A stretch of 64,000 bases of DNA from contig NZ_CP013126.1 of the NCBI RefSeq assembly GCF_001441165.1, forward strand, positions 124,001-188,000. The letters are read 5' to 3'. This stretch comes from Acidipropionibacterium acidipropionici. Lineage in GTDB: Bacteria; Actinomycetota; Actinomycetes; Propionibacteriales; Propionibacteriaceae. The notes beneath the pieces were generated by a model, which worked only from the letters and a program-made list of their open reading frames with translations, ran no database searches and was not told where the DNA came from. Position numbers and translations under genes: made by a program. Positions within the stretch are counted from its first letter, which is position 1, and each line of letters starts with the position of its first letter. This document shows positions 36,608-44,994 of this stretch, in pieces.

Positions 36608-37372
36608 TCAGTCCTGCGCCCACTGCAGCGCCCAGTGGTACATGGCGATCGCCGACGCCGCCCCCGCGTTGATCGATCTCGTCGACCCGTACTGGGTGAT
36701 CGCCACCAGTTGCCGGCACCCGGCCACCACCTCGTCGGTGAGACCCGACCCCTCCGAGCCGAACACCAGACAGCAGTCGCGGGGCAGTTCGGCGGTCTCC
36801 AGGGGCACCGAACCGGGAAGATTGTCGACGCCGATCGGCACCACCTGGCGGGCATCGAGCCAGGCGAGGAACTCCCCCACCGTCTCATGGTGGTGGACGT
36901 GGAGATAGCGGTCGGTGACCATCGCACCCCGCCGGTTCCAGCGTCGTCTCCCCAGGATGTGGACGCCGGCGACGTTGAAGGCGTTTGCGGTGCGCACCAC
37001 CGAGCCGATGTTGAAGTCGTGCTCCCAGTTCTGGATCGCCACATGGAGCCGGCTGCGACGGGTGTCCAGATCGGCCACGATCGCCTCGACGCTCCAGTAG
37101 CGGTACCGGTCGATGACATTGCGCCGGTCGCCGTTCTCCAGCAGCGAGGGGTCCAGCCGCGGGTCGTCGGGCCAGGGAGCCGGCATCGGCCCCACGCCTA
37201 CCGGGGCGCCCGGCGGCACCCGCACCGACAGATCCTCCGACGACGATGCCCCGTCCCCCGCCGGCGCACCGACGCCCACCGGGCCGTCGGCCTCGTCGAC
37301 GATGGCGGTCTTATCAGGCTTCACGGGGCCGCGATCCTCGGAACCGACAGGTGCTGGACAGCTGGGGGACAT
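36608..37372 (-). CDS. TrmH/SpoU-family RNA 2'-O-methyltransferase
   Basis: A 254-residue SPOUT methyltransferase. After a disordered N-terminal stretch of about 90 residues come motif 1 (NIGSVVRTANAFNV), motif 2 (LVFGSEGSGL) and motif 3 (SINAGAASAIAMYHW). rRNA or tRNA ribose methylation is expected; the exact nucleotide is unknown. ATG 37372 is chosen because TACGTT (minus strand 37384-37379) ends six bases before it. It is divergent from the dedA-like gene, only 23 bases apart. Confidence 0.82.
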   Translation of the reverse strand: MSPSCPAPVGSEDRGPVKPDKTAIVDEADGPVGVGAPAGDGASSSEDLSVRVPPGAPVGVGPMPAPWPDDPRLDPSLLENGDRRNVIDRYRYWSVEAIVADLDTRRSRLHVAIQNWEHDFNIGSVVRTANAFNVAGVHILGRRRWNRRGAMVTDRYLHVHHHETVGEFLAWLDARQVVPIGVDNLPGSVPLETAELPRDCCLVFGSEGSGLTDEVVAGCRQLVAITQYGSTRSINAGAASAIAMYHWALQWAQD

Positions 37373-37395
37373 GGCATCAACGTAGTCTTGTCCCC
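37373..37395. promoter_or_regulatory. Compact divergent leaderless promoter pair
   Basis: Twenty-three bases separate two divergent ATG codons. A plus-strand -10 box TAGTCT (37383-37388) ends seven bases before ATG 37396; a minus-strand TACGTT (37384-37379) ends six bases before ATG 37372. The two boxes share two base pairs. Confidence 0.55.
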
Positions 37396-38160
37396 ATGAC
37401 GCAACTCTCCGCCCTGGTGCCGCTACTGCTGCCGTCCTGGCTGGACCCGCAGCACATCGTGTCGGCAACGGGCGCCTCTGCGCTGTGGATCGTGGCCCTC
37501 ATCGTCTTCGCCGAGTGCGGCCTGGCGATCTTCTTCATGCCCGGCGACTCCCTCCTCTTCGCGATCGGCATGTTCACCGCGGTGGGCGTCACCTCCGGCT
37601 CCGACCCGCTCATCCAGTACGGCGGAAAGTTCTCCACGGTCCTGGTGGTGAACATCGTGCTGCTCGTGGCGGCCGTGGCCGGCAACGTGGTCGGCTACTG
37701 GATCGGGCACCGGATCGGCCCCGCCCTGTTCCGGGAGCGCGAGGGCGTCATCGGAAAGCTCTTCAAGCCCGAGTACGTCGACAAGACCAACGCCTTCTTC
37801 GAGCGTCACGGCTCGGCCACCCTCATCCTCGCCCGCTTCGTCCCCATCGTGCGGACCTTCGTCACGATGGTCGCCGGCATCGGAAAGATGCCCTTCCGCA
37901 AGTTCATCACGTACACCGCGATCGGCGGCATCGCCTGGGTGCTCATCGCCGTGCAGGCCGGGCACTTCCTCGGCCAGGTGCCCTTCATCCGTGACAACTT
38001 CGAGATGGCGCTGATCCTCATCGTGCTCATCTCGGTGCTGCCGATGGGGATCGAGTGGCTCCGCTCCCGCCGCAAGGGCGGGAAGGACGTAGACGCCGCC
38101 GACGCCGTCTACGACGACATCGAGCACCGGATGCACGAGCGCTCCACGACGACCGACTGA
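37396..38160 (+). CDS. DedA-family membrane protein
   Basis: A 254-residue DedA/SNARE-associated (VTT-domain) protein. The early segment FAECGLAIFFMPGDSLLF and the later FFERHGSATLILARFVPIVRTFVTMVAGIGKMPF, with its conserved arginines, are family marks. DedA proteins act as flippases or exchangers of lipid carriers such as undecaprenyl phosphate or phosphatidylethanolamine. ATG 37396 has TAGTCT at seven bases, so it is probably leaderless. Confidence 0.88.
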   Translation: MTQLSALVPLLLPSWLDPQHIVSATGASALWIVALIVFAECGLAIFFMPGDSLLFAIGMFTAVGVTSGSDPLIQYGGKFSTVLVVNIVLLVAAVAGNVVGYWIGHRIGPALFREREGVIGKLFKPEYVDKTNAFFERHGSATLILARFVPIVRTFVTMVAGIGKMPFRKFITYTAIGGIAWVLIAVQAGHFLGQVPFIRDNFEMALILIVLISVLPMGIEWLRSRRKGGKDVDAADAVYDDIEHRMHERSTTTD

Positions 38161-38174
38161 CCCCCCCACAACCC

Positions 38175-38208
38175 CTGACGTACCCCGCCCCCGGGTGGGG
38201 TACGTCAG
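38175..38208 (+). terminator. Terminator after the dedA-like gene
   Basis: CTGACGTACCCC pairs exactly with GGGGTACGTCAG around a ten-base loop, 14 bases after the stop codon. Confidence 0.75.
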
Positions 38209-38294
38209 CGACCCGGCCCGATTCACAGCCAGGGACAGTGTCCACATATACTGCTGGCGGCCCATTCCCCTGCAGGACGCTGAGCACCTGAACC

Positions 38295-38948
38295 ATGCGA
38301 TCGACCACCGATCAGCTCCGGCCCCGACACACGGGGCGCCGCATCGCAGCGGCGATCGCACTGTCGTGCACCCTTCTTCTGGCCGGATGTTCCGGGGCCG
38401 CCGCATCGTCCTCGAGCAGTTCCTCCCGCGGTCCGGCCGAGGGAGAGCCCGGCGCCACCGGCACTCCGACCCCTCCTCCCCTCGTCTCCCCGACCGGCAC
38501 CTGGACCCCTCCGGCCAAGGGCGCCTCGGCGGGCCCGACAGCCCCCGCCCCGGTACCCACCCGGTCGGCTGCGCTGAACAGTCCGGTGGCCCTGGACACC
38601 CGGGTCACGGTGCGGCTCGAGTCGGTCTCGGCCACCACGGTCAAGGCCGTGACCCCCGGCCAGGACAGCGGACCGGCCGTCAAGGTGAGCGTCTCGGTGC
38701 AGAACCGCTCCACCGCACCGGTCGTCGTCGACTCCGCCGTCGTCTCGCTGACCGCCGACAAGGGCTCCTCCGGTGTCGGCACCACTGCCGGAGACCCGCA
38801 CCCCCTCAAGGGCAGCGTCGCCCCCGGCGCCACCGCCAGGGGCACCTACATCTTCATGCTGGCTCCCGCCAAGGGCCGCCAGATCACCGTCAGTGTCAAC
38901 TACTCGGCGGGCGAGCCTGTCGCAGTCTTCACGGGAAGGACGGCATGA
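38295..38948 (+). CDS. Secreted lipoprotein with DUF4352-like domain
   Basis: A 217-residue lipoprotein. A basic N-terminus, hydrophobic core and lipobox LLAGC (Cys near residue 32) are followed by a Ser run and a long Pro/Thr/Ala linker (to about 95), then a beta-sandwich domain (about 95-215) resembling DUF4352/TRASH-like extracytoplasmic domains. Its last four bases overlap the ATG of the giant PKD protein gene (ATGA), so the two are translated together. A role in anchoring or assembling that protein is inferred. Confidence 0.7.
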   Translation: MRSTTDQLRPRHTGRRIAAAIALSCTLLLAGCSGAAASSSSSSSRGPAEGEPGATGTPTPPPLVSPTGTWTPPAKGASAGPTAPAPVPTRSAALNSPVALDTRVTVRLESVSATTVKAVTPGQDSGPAVKVSVSVQNRSTAPVVVDSAVVSLTADKGSSGVGTTAGDPHPLKGSVAPGATARGTYIFMLAPAKGRQITVSVNYSAGEPVAVFTGRTA

Positions 38949-41900
38949 GTATGCGGTCCACACGCACAATCCGCCGTCTCCTGGCCTCCGGTACGGCAGC
39001 TGCCGTGATGCTGGGGATCGGCATTCTCGGGGCCACGGCCCCGGCTGCGAGGGCCGACACCGCGACCTACCCGTCGCCGGTGCCGGTGCGCGCCCGCTCC
39101 ACCGACCATGTGACCGCCGATCCGCTGCCCACCGTGCAGATCAACGACGGATACGTGTGGGCCCAGACGACGATCGGCACCACCGTCTACGCCGTCGGGC
39201 AGTTCAAGAACGTCCGCCCCGCGGGGGCTGCAGTGGGTCAGAACCTCACCCCGCGCAGCAACATCCTCGCCTACGACATCACCACCGGCGATCTCATCAC
39301 CACCTTCGCGCCGACCGTGAACGGCGTCATCAAGGCGGTGGCCCCCTCCGCCGACGGCGAGCGGATCTACATCGGCGGCTCCTTCTCAACCGTCAACGGG
39401 CAGGCCCGCACCAATGTCGCGGTGCTCGACGCCAGAACCGGCCAGCTGGTCTCCGGCCTGGCACCCAGCGTCGGGGGTGCCGGCGTGTACGCCATCACCG
39501 CCACCGCCTCCAAGGTCTACGTGGGCGGCCTGTTCACCCAGGCCAACGGCGTGGCCCGCAAGAACCTGGCCGCCTTCGACACGAGCACCGGCGCCCTCCA
39601 GGCCTGGGCCCCGACCACGGACCTGCAGGTCGACGCCATGGTGATGGAGCCGGGGACCGGAAAGGTGGTCACCGGCGGGCGGTTCTACGCCGTCAACTCC
39701 AAGGTGCAGCGCGGTCTGGCGAATCTCGACCCGACCACCGGCGTCGTCAACACCGCCTGGCAGGTTCCCAGCACCGTCAAGAACGGCTGGAACTCCGGCT
39801 CCTACGCCGGCGGTGCCGGCATCTTCGCCCTGGCGGCCGACGCCACCGGCATCTACGGCACCGGATGGGTGCACTCCAACGCCTCGGTGGGCAACCTGGA
39901 GGGCAGCTTCGCCGCCGACGCCGGAACCGGGAAGGTCCGCTGGGTGGCGGACTGCCACGGCGACCACTACGGCGTCTACTCGACGGGCTCGGTGGTCTAC
40001 ACCACCAACCACACCCACCAGTGCGAGACCGTGAGCCTCTGGGGGTACACCCCCACCAAGCTGTACCGCTACGCCGAGTCCTACACCGCCCAGGCCAAGG
40101 GCAAGCTCACCACCTCCTCGGTCCTCGGCAGCCTCTACGCGAACTGGGGCGGCACCCCCGCGCCGGCCGCCTACGACTGGTTCCCCGACTTCACCGTCGG
40201 CAAGACCTCGGGGCTGAGCCAGGCCGGGCTGACCGTCACCGGCGCGAACGGCTACGTCTCCATCGGCGGGGAGTTCGGCACCGTCAACAACCACCTCGTC
40301 CAGGGCCTCACGCGGTTCTCCACCAAGCCGTCGGGCGGTGCGAAGCAGGGCCCCCGCGTCCAGACCGCGGACTGGAAGGCCACCGCGTCGGGCGGAAATG
40401 CCGGCACCGCGCGCATCACCGTGCCGGCGAACTGGGACCGTGACGATCTGGATCTCACCTACACCCTGAGGCGTCAGGGCAGCTCCGCTCCGGTGGCCTC
40501 CAAGGTGGTGGCCTCCACCTGGTGGAAGCTGCCGACCGTCAGCCTCACAGACCCGACGGCCGCCGCCGGATCCAACACCTACACGGTGACGGCCACCGAC
40601 CGCGACGGGAACTCGGTGACGAGCTCTCCGGTCACCGTGAACGTCACCTCGGGCACGGCGTCGAAGTACGCCACAGAGGTGCTCAAGGACGATCCGAGCG
40701 TCTACTACCGCCTCGGCGGTTCCACCGCCGACTGGGCCGGCTCGAACGACCCGGTCTACGGCGGGGGCGTCACGACCACCACTCCCGGCGGCCCGGTCGA
40801 GCAGGGCTCGGCAGGCTCCACCTTCAACGGCAACACCAACGGCCGGGTCTCGACCACCAGCACCTCCCCGGCAACAGCGCCGATCTCCCAGGAGACCTGG
40901 TTCAGGACCACCACCACGAGAGGCGGCGCCCTGCTGGGCTACGGCAATGTGCAGGCCGGTGCGTCGACGAGCCACGACCGCCACGTCTACATGACCAATG
41001 ACGGCAAGATCGTCTACGGCGTCTTCCCCGGAGCGGTCAAGGCCATCCAGAGCCCCAGGGCGTACAACGACGGGGCCTGGCACCACGTCGTCACCACCCT
41101 CGGCTCCGACGGCATGAAGCTCTACATGGACGGAGCCCTGGTGGCCTCGAACGCGTCTGTCACCTCCGCCCAGTCCTACAACGGCTACTGGCGCATCGGC
41201 GGCGACTCCCTCACCGGCGCCTGGCCCAACAAGCCCACGGGCAGCTACTTCGTCGGATCGATGAGCGACGTCGCCTTCTACACCAAGGCACTCACCGCCC
41301 AGCAGATCTCCCAGCACTACCAGCTCGGCAAGGGTTCGACGCCGCCCGCCGCCGCCTTCACCTCGACGAAGAGCAACCTCACGGCCTCCGTGGAGGCCGC
41401 CGGCTCGGCGGCGCCGTCCGGACGCACCATCTCCTCCTACAAGTGGGACTGGGGAGACGGGTCCAACCCCGGCTCCGGGAGGACCGCCTCGCACACCTAT
41501 GACGAGGACGGCACCTTCCAGGTGACCCTCACCGTCACCGACTCGGCCGGCATGGCCGCCACCTCAACGGGCTCCGTGACGGTCGTGGGCCAGAACGCGG
41601 CCCCGACGGCCTCATTCACCAGCGCGGTGGACGGCCTCACGGCGTCGGTCGACGGCACGGGTTCCAGCGACACCGACGGCTCGATCGCCGGATACTCCTG
41701 GAACTGGGGAGACGGCACCGCAGCGGGCACCGGCATGAATGCAGCACACACCTATGCGGAGGCCGGCACGTACACGATCACTCTGACGGTGACCGACGAC
41801 CGCGGCGTCACCGCCACGAGGACCGGAACCGTCACCGTGACCCACGGGGCCCCGACCGCCGCCTTCAACCTGGTGCCCAACGGTCTGGGAATCAGCGTCG

Positions 41901-43645
41901 ACGGCTCATCCTCGACCGCCGATGACGACGCCACCCTCAGCTACGCCTGGGACTGGGGCGACGGAACGGCCGCCGGATCCGGCAAGATCGCGACCCACAC
42001 CTACGCGAAGGCCGGCTCGTACACCGTCAAGCTGACGGTCACCGACAGCCTCGGCCGGACGGCCACCGCCTCCCAGCAGGCCGCCGTCAGCCAAGTGACC
42101 TATCTCGCCTCCGACGACTTCTCCCGCCAGATCGCCTCGGGCTGGGGTGCCGCCGACATCGGCGGTACCTGGTCGGCCATGTACGGGGCGGCATCGGCCG
42201 CCTCTGTCGACGGCTCGGCCGGGAAGATCACCCTGCCCGCGGGCCAGACCCGCAACATGGCACTGCCGGAGGTCTCGGCGCTGGACACCGACTCCACAGT
42301 CCGGTTCTCGCTGAGCGCCGCTCCCTCCCTGGGCAACTCCTACGTCGGCGTCGCCTCCCGGCAGTCGTCGAGCGCCACCTATCAGGTGCGCGCCTGGATG
42401 AAGAACGACGGCACAGTGTGGCTGGTGTCCGAGCAGTCCGGCACGGTGCTCAAGGCCCAGCAGGTCTCCGGGCTCACCTGGGCCTCCGGTGACGTGTTCA
42501 CCCTGCGCACCAGGGTGACGGGCACCAGCCCGACCACCCTGGAGGCGAGGATCTGGAAGCAGGGCTCAACCGAGCCGGCGACCTGGCAGCTCACCACGAC
42601 GGACTCGACCGCCGCCCTCCAGAAGGCCGGGTACACCAGCCTCCACTTCGCCAGGGCGGGCGCGGCGACGGCCCCCTCCACGGTCTCCTTCCAGGGACTC
42701 CGCGTCACCAACGCCTCGACGACGACGCCGGCCCCCGATCCGGTGAATCAGGCCCCGACGGTGTCCTTCACCGCCACTTCCTCGGATCTGACGGCCAACG
42801 TGGACGCCTCCGCCTCCAGCGATGACGCCTCGATCGCCTCCTACGCATGGGACTGGGGGGACGGGACGGCGGCCGGATCCGGGAAGACCGCGACCCACAC
42901 CTACGCCAAGGCCGGCACCTACACCGTCAAGCTGACCGTCAGCGACGGCGACGGTCTCACCGGAACCGCGACGAGGTCTGTCACTGTCACTGCTCCCGCC
43001 ACCGATCCGGGCACCGACACGGGTCTTGCCGCCGACGCCTTCAGCCGCACTGTTGCCTCGGGCTGGGGCACCGCTGACAAGGGCGGAGCCTGGACCACGA
43101 TGTACGGAACCGCTTCGGCGGCCAGCGTCGCCAACGGTTACGGCCAGATCAGCCTGGACAAGGGGCAGACGCGAGCAGAGATACTCAAGGGCCTCTCGAC
43201 CCGGGACGTCTCCCTGCAGACGACCTTCTCACCGACCGAGGAGCCTGGGACCGGCCAGGCCTACGTCGGGCTCACGGCCCGGCAGGACGCCGCCGGGGAC
43301 AACTACCAGGCGCGGGCGTGGTTGAGACCCGACGGCACTGTGTGGCTTGTGATCCAGCACGGCAGCACTGTCCTCAAGACCTACGCCGTGCCCGGCCTCA
43401 CCTGGAAGGCCGGTGACGCCTTCACCCTGAAGACCCAGGTGACCGGTTCCGGGACGACATCCATCCAGGCGAAGTTCTGGAAGGCCGGCGCCATTGAACC
43501 CGGTTCCTGGCAGGTCGCCACCACTGACACCACGGCAGGGCTGCAGGCCGCCGGGATGGTGGGCGTCTCCGCCAGCCGCGGCTCGACGGCCACCACGACC
43601 GGGGTCTTCAGATTCACAGACTTCAGCGCCACGGAGGCCGATTGA
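38945..43645 (+). CDS. Giant secreted PKD-repeat surface protein
   Basis: A 1566-residue secreted protein; the signal peptide ends near residue 37 (AARAD). In order: a beta-propeller-like region with repeated VYVGGxFT and LAxFDTxTG units (about 66-462), an Ig/Fn3-like domain (463-573), a LamG/concanavalin-like domain (574-797), three PKD domains (799-1049, each with the WDWGDGTxAGSGxxxxHTY signature), a jelly-roll-like domain (1052-1259), a fourth PKD domain (1267-1352) and a second copy of that domain (1359-1566). The last domain type recurs in the protein at 48098. No sortase or anchor signal is seen. It overlaps the lipoprotein gene upstream and the polymerase gene downstream by four bases each. 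Carbohydrate binding is likely. Confidence 0.8.
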   Translation: MSMRSTRTIRRLLASGTAAAVMLGIGILGATAPAARADTATYPSPVPVRARSTDHVTADPLPTVQINDGYVWAQTTIGTTVYAVGQFKNVRPAGAAVGQNLTPRSNILAYDITTGDLITTFAPTVNGVIKAVAPSADGERIYIGGSFSTVNGQARTNVAVLDARTGQLVSGLAPSVGGAGVYAITATASKVYVGGLFTQANGVARKNLAAFDTSTGALQAWAPTTDLQVDAMVMEPGTGKVVTGGRFYAVNSKVQRGLANLDPTTGVVNTAWQVPSTVKNGWNSGSYAGGAGIFALAADATGIYGTGWVHSNASVGNLEGSFAADAGTGKVRWVADCHGDHYGVYSTGSVVYTTNHTHQCETVSLWGYTPTKLYRYAESYTAQAKGKLTTSSVLGSLYANWGGTPAPAAYDWFPDFTVGKTSGLSQAGLTVTGANGYVSIGGEFGTVNNHLVQGLTRFSTKPSGGAKQGPRVQTADWKATASGGNAGTARITVPANWDRDDLDLTYTLRRQGSSAPVASKVVASTWWKLPTVSLTDPTAAAGSNTYTVTATDRDGNSVTSSPVTVNVTSGTASKYATEVLKDDPSVYYRLGGSTADWAGSNDPVYGGGVTTTTPGGPVEQGSAGSTFNGNTNGRVSTTSTSPATAPISQETWFRTTTTRGGALLGYGNVQAGASTSHDRHVYMTNDGKIVYGVFPGAVKAIQSPRAYNDGAWHHVVTTLGSDGMKLYMDGALVASNASVTSAQSYNGYWRIGGDSLTGAWPNKPTGSYFVGSMSDVAFYTKALTAQQISQHYQLGKGSTPPAAAFTSTKSNLTASVEAAGSAAPSGRTISSYKWDWGDGSNPGSGRTASHTYDEDGTFQVTLTVTDSAGMAATSTGSVTVVGQNAAPTASFTSAVDGLTASVDGTGSSDTDGSIAGYSWNWGDGTAAGTGMNAAHTYAEAGTYTITLTVTDDRGVTATRTGTVTVTHGAPTAAFNLVPNGLGISVDGSSSTADDDATLSYAWDWGDGTAAGSGKIATHTYAKAGSYTVKLTVTDSLGRTATASQQAAVSQVTYLASDDFSRQIASGWGAADIGGTWSAMYGAASAASVDGSAGKITLPAGQTRNMALPEVSALDTDSTVRFSLSAAPSLGNSYVGVASRQSSSATYQVRAWMKNDGTVWLVSEQSGTVLKAQQVSGLTWASGDVFTLRTRVTGTSPTTLEARIWKQGSTEPATWQLTTTDSTAALQKAGYTSLHFARAGAATAPSTVSFQGLRVTNASTTTPAPDPVNQAPTVSFTATSSDLTANVDASASSDDASIASYAWDWGDGTAAGSGKTATHTYAKAGTYTVKLTVSDGDGLTGTATRSVTVTAPATDPGTDTGLAADAFSRTVASGWGTADKGGAWTTMYGTASAASVANGYGQISLDKGQTRAEILKGLSTRDVSLQTTFSPTEEPGTGQAYVGLTARQDAAGDNYQARAWLRPDGTVWLVIQHGSTVLKTYAVPGLTWKAGDAFTLKTQVTGSGTTSIQAKFWKAGAIEPGSWQVATTDTTAGLQAAGMVGVSASRGSTATTTGVFRFTDFSATEAD

Positions 43646-44994
43646 GCACTATCGCGGCGATCGGCACAGCGCTGGTCGGGCTGTCGGCACTGGTGGTCGT
43701 CGTCCTCCTGCTGAGGGCGATGCCCCGGGCCACCTTCGCCCTCTGGGCGGCCGTGATGTTCTTCGTGCCGGTCTGGGTCGGAGCAGGGCTCGGCAATCTG
43801 TTCCTCTCGGCGATCACAGTCGTCACCCTGGTGGCGATCGTGGCTCTGGACGGGGATCTGAGGCTGTCGGTGGTCGACCTCCTGATGGCGGTCCTGGTGC
43901 TGCTCGCGGTGGCCCAGGCAGTGCTCGGGGTGGTCGAGATCAGCTATTCGGTGACCACCGTCCTGGAATGGGCGCTGCCCTACGTATGGGGTCGTCTGGT
44001 GCTCTCACGGGTGCCGGCGTCCTTCATCATCGACTGCCTGGCTCTGTGCGCGGTGGTCGCGGCGGGTCTGGCCGTCGTCGAGTTCATCACCAGGACGAAC
44101 CTCTTCACGCTCATCCCCTTCGACAATTCCCTGTACGAGACGTGGGGACCACTCCAGGAGCGCAACGGCATCCTCAGGGCCGAGGGCGCGTGGGGCCACT
44201 CGATCGCCCTGGGAGCCGCCCTGGCGATGAGCTCCAGCTTCATCCTGGCCTCGCGCTGGCGACCGCTCGTGCGAGTTCTGGCGCTGATTCTGGTGGCGGG
44301 GGCCACCACGCTGACACTGAGCCGCATCGGCCTGCTGACACTGGTCCTGGTGGTCGCCCTCACCCTCGTGCTGCTCCCCGGGATCGGCCGCACCGTCCGC
44401 ATCGTCATCGCCTCTGCGGGCATCCTCAGTGGGCTCGTCATCGCGCCGTTCATCGGCCGCGTGCTCGCCGGGGCCGGGCAGGAGGCGGCGGGCAGCGCGG
44501 GATACCGCGGGACCCTCTTCTCCCTGTTCAAATACGTCCGCCTCTTCGGGTCGGCGCCCAGCTTCAAGGGGGCGACGGTCGGCGGGGACTATCTGGGCAG
44601 CTTCGCGAAATCGATCGACAACACGATCCTGCTCACCGGGCTGAGGCTCGGCTGGTTCGCGCTGGCCGTGTTCTGCCTGATCATCGCGCTCATCATCATC
44701 CCGGCCCTGTCCCCCGCCCGGGCAGGGACCGCGTCGATCGCGGTCACCGCCACGGCGCCCAGCCTGTTCGCGGTCGCGCTCATCACCCAGTTCGGGATGT
44801 TCTTCTGGTTCCTCGCCGGGCTGGCGGTCGCCCAGCAGGTCATGCGCGATGCCGGATCGAACGCCGGCCCGGGCCGCCAGAGCCGGGGAGTGCACCCTGT
44901 ACACTTCGGCGAGGATGAGGCCGCCGTGCCCGTGCCGTCTCCGGCCCCTCGTCGCGATCCGTTGCTGCCAGGAGGCTCCTCATATGACGTCTGA
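43642..44994 (+). CDS. O-antigen-polymerase-like (Wzy-type) membrane protein
   Basis: A 450-residue protein with 10-12 hydrophobic segments and a large extracytoplasmic loop. A segment around residues 150-200 (LYETWGPLQERNGILRAEGAWGHSIALG) is typical of bacterial O-antigen ligase/polymerase proteins. It probably polymerises lipid-linked repeat units outside the membrane. The TTG at 43642 overlaps the PKD gene stop (TTGA). The C-terminus is a hydrophilic tail that overlaps the start of the next gene by 11 bases. Confidence 0.75.
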   Translation: MSTIAAIGTALVGLSALVVVVLLLRAMPRATFALWAAVMFFVPVWVGAGLGNLFLSAITVVTLVAIVALDGDLRLSVVDLLMAVLVLLAVAQAVLGVVEISYSVTTVLEWALPYVWGRLVLSRVPASFIIDCLALCAVVAAGLAVVEFITRTNLFTLIPFDNSLYETWGPLQERNGILRAEGAWGHSIALGAALAMSSSFILASRWRPLVRVLALILVAGATTLTLSRIGLLTLVLVVALTLVLLPGIGRTVRIVIASAGILSGLVIAPFIGRVLAGAGQEAAGSAGYRGTLFSLFKYVRLFGSAPSFKGATVGGDYLGSFAKSIDNTILLTGLRLGWFALAVFCLIIALIIIPALSPARAGTASIAVTATAPSLFAVALITQFGMFFWFLAGLAVAQQVMRDAGSNAGPGRQSRGVHPVHFGEDEAAVPVPSPAPRRDPLLPGGSSYDV

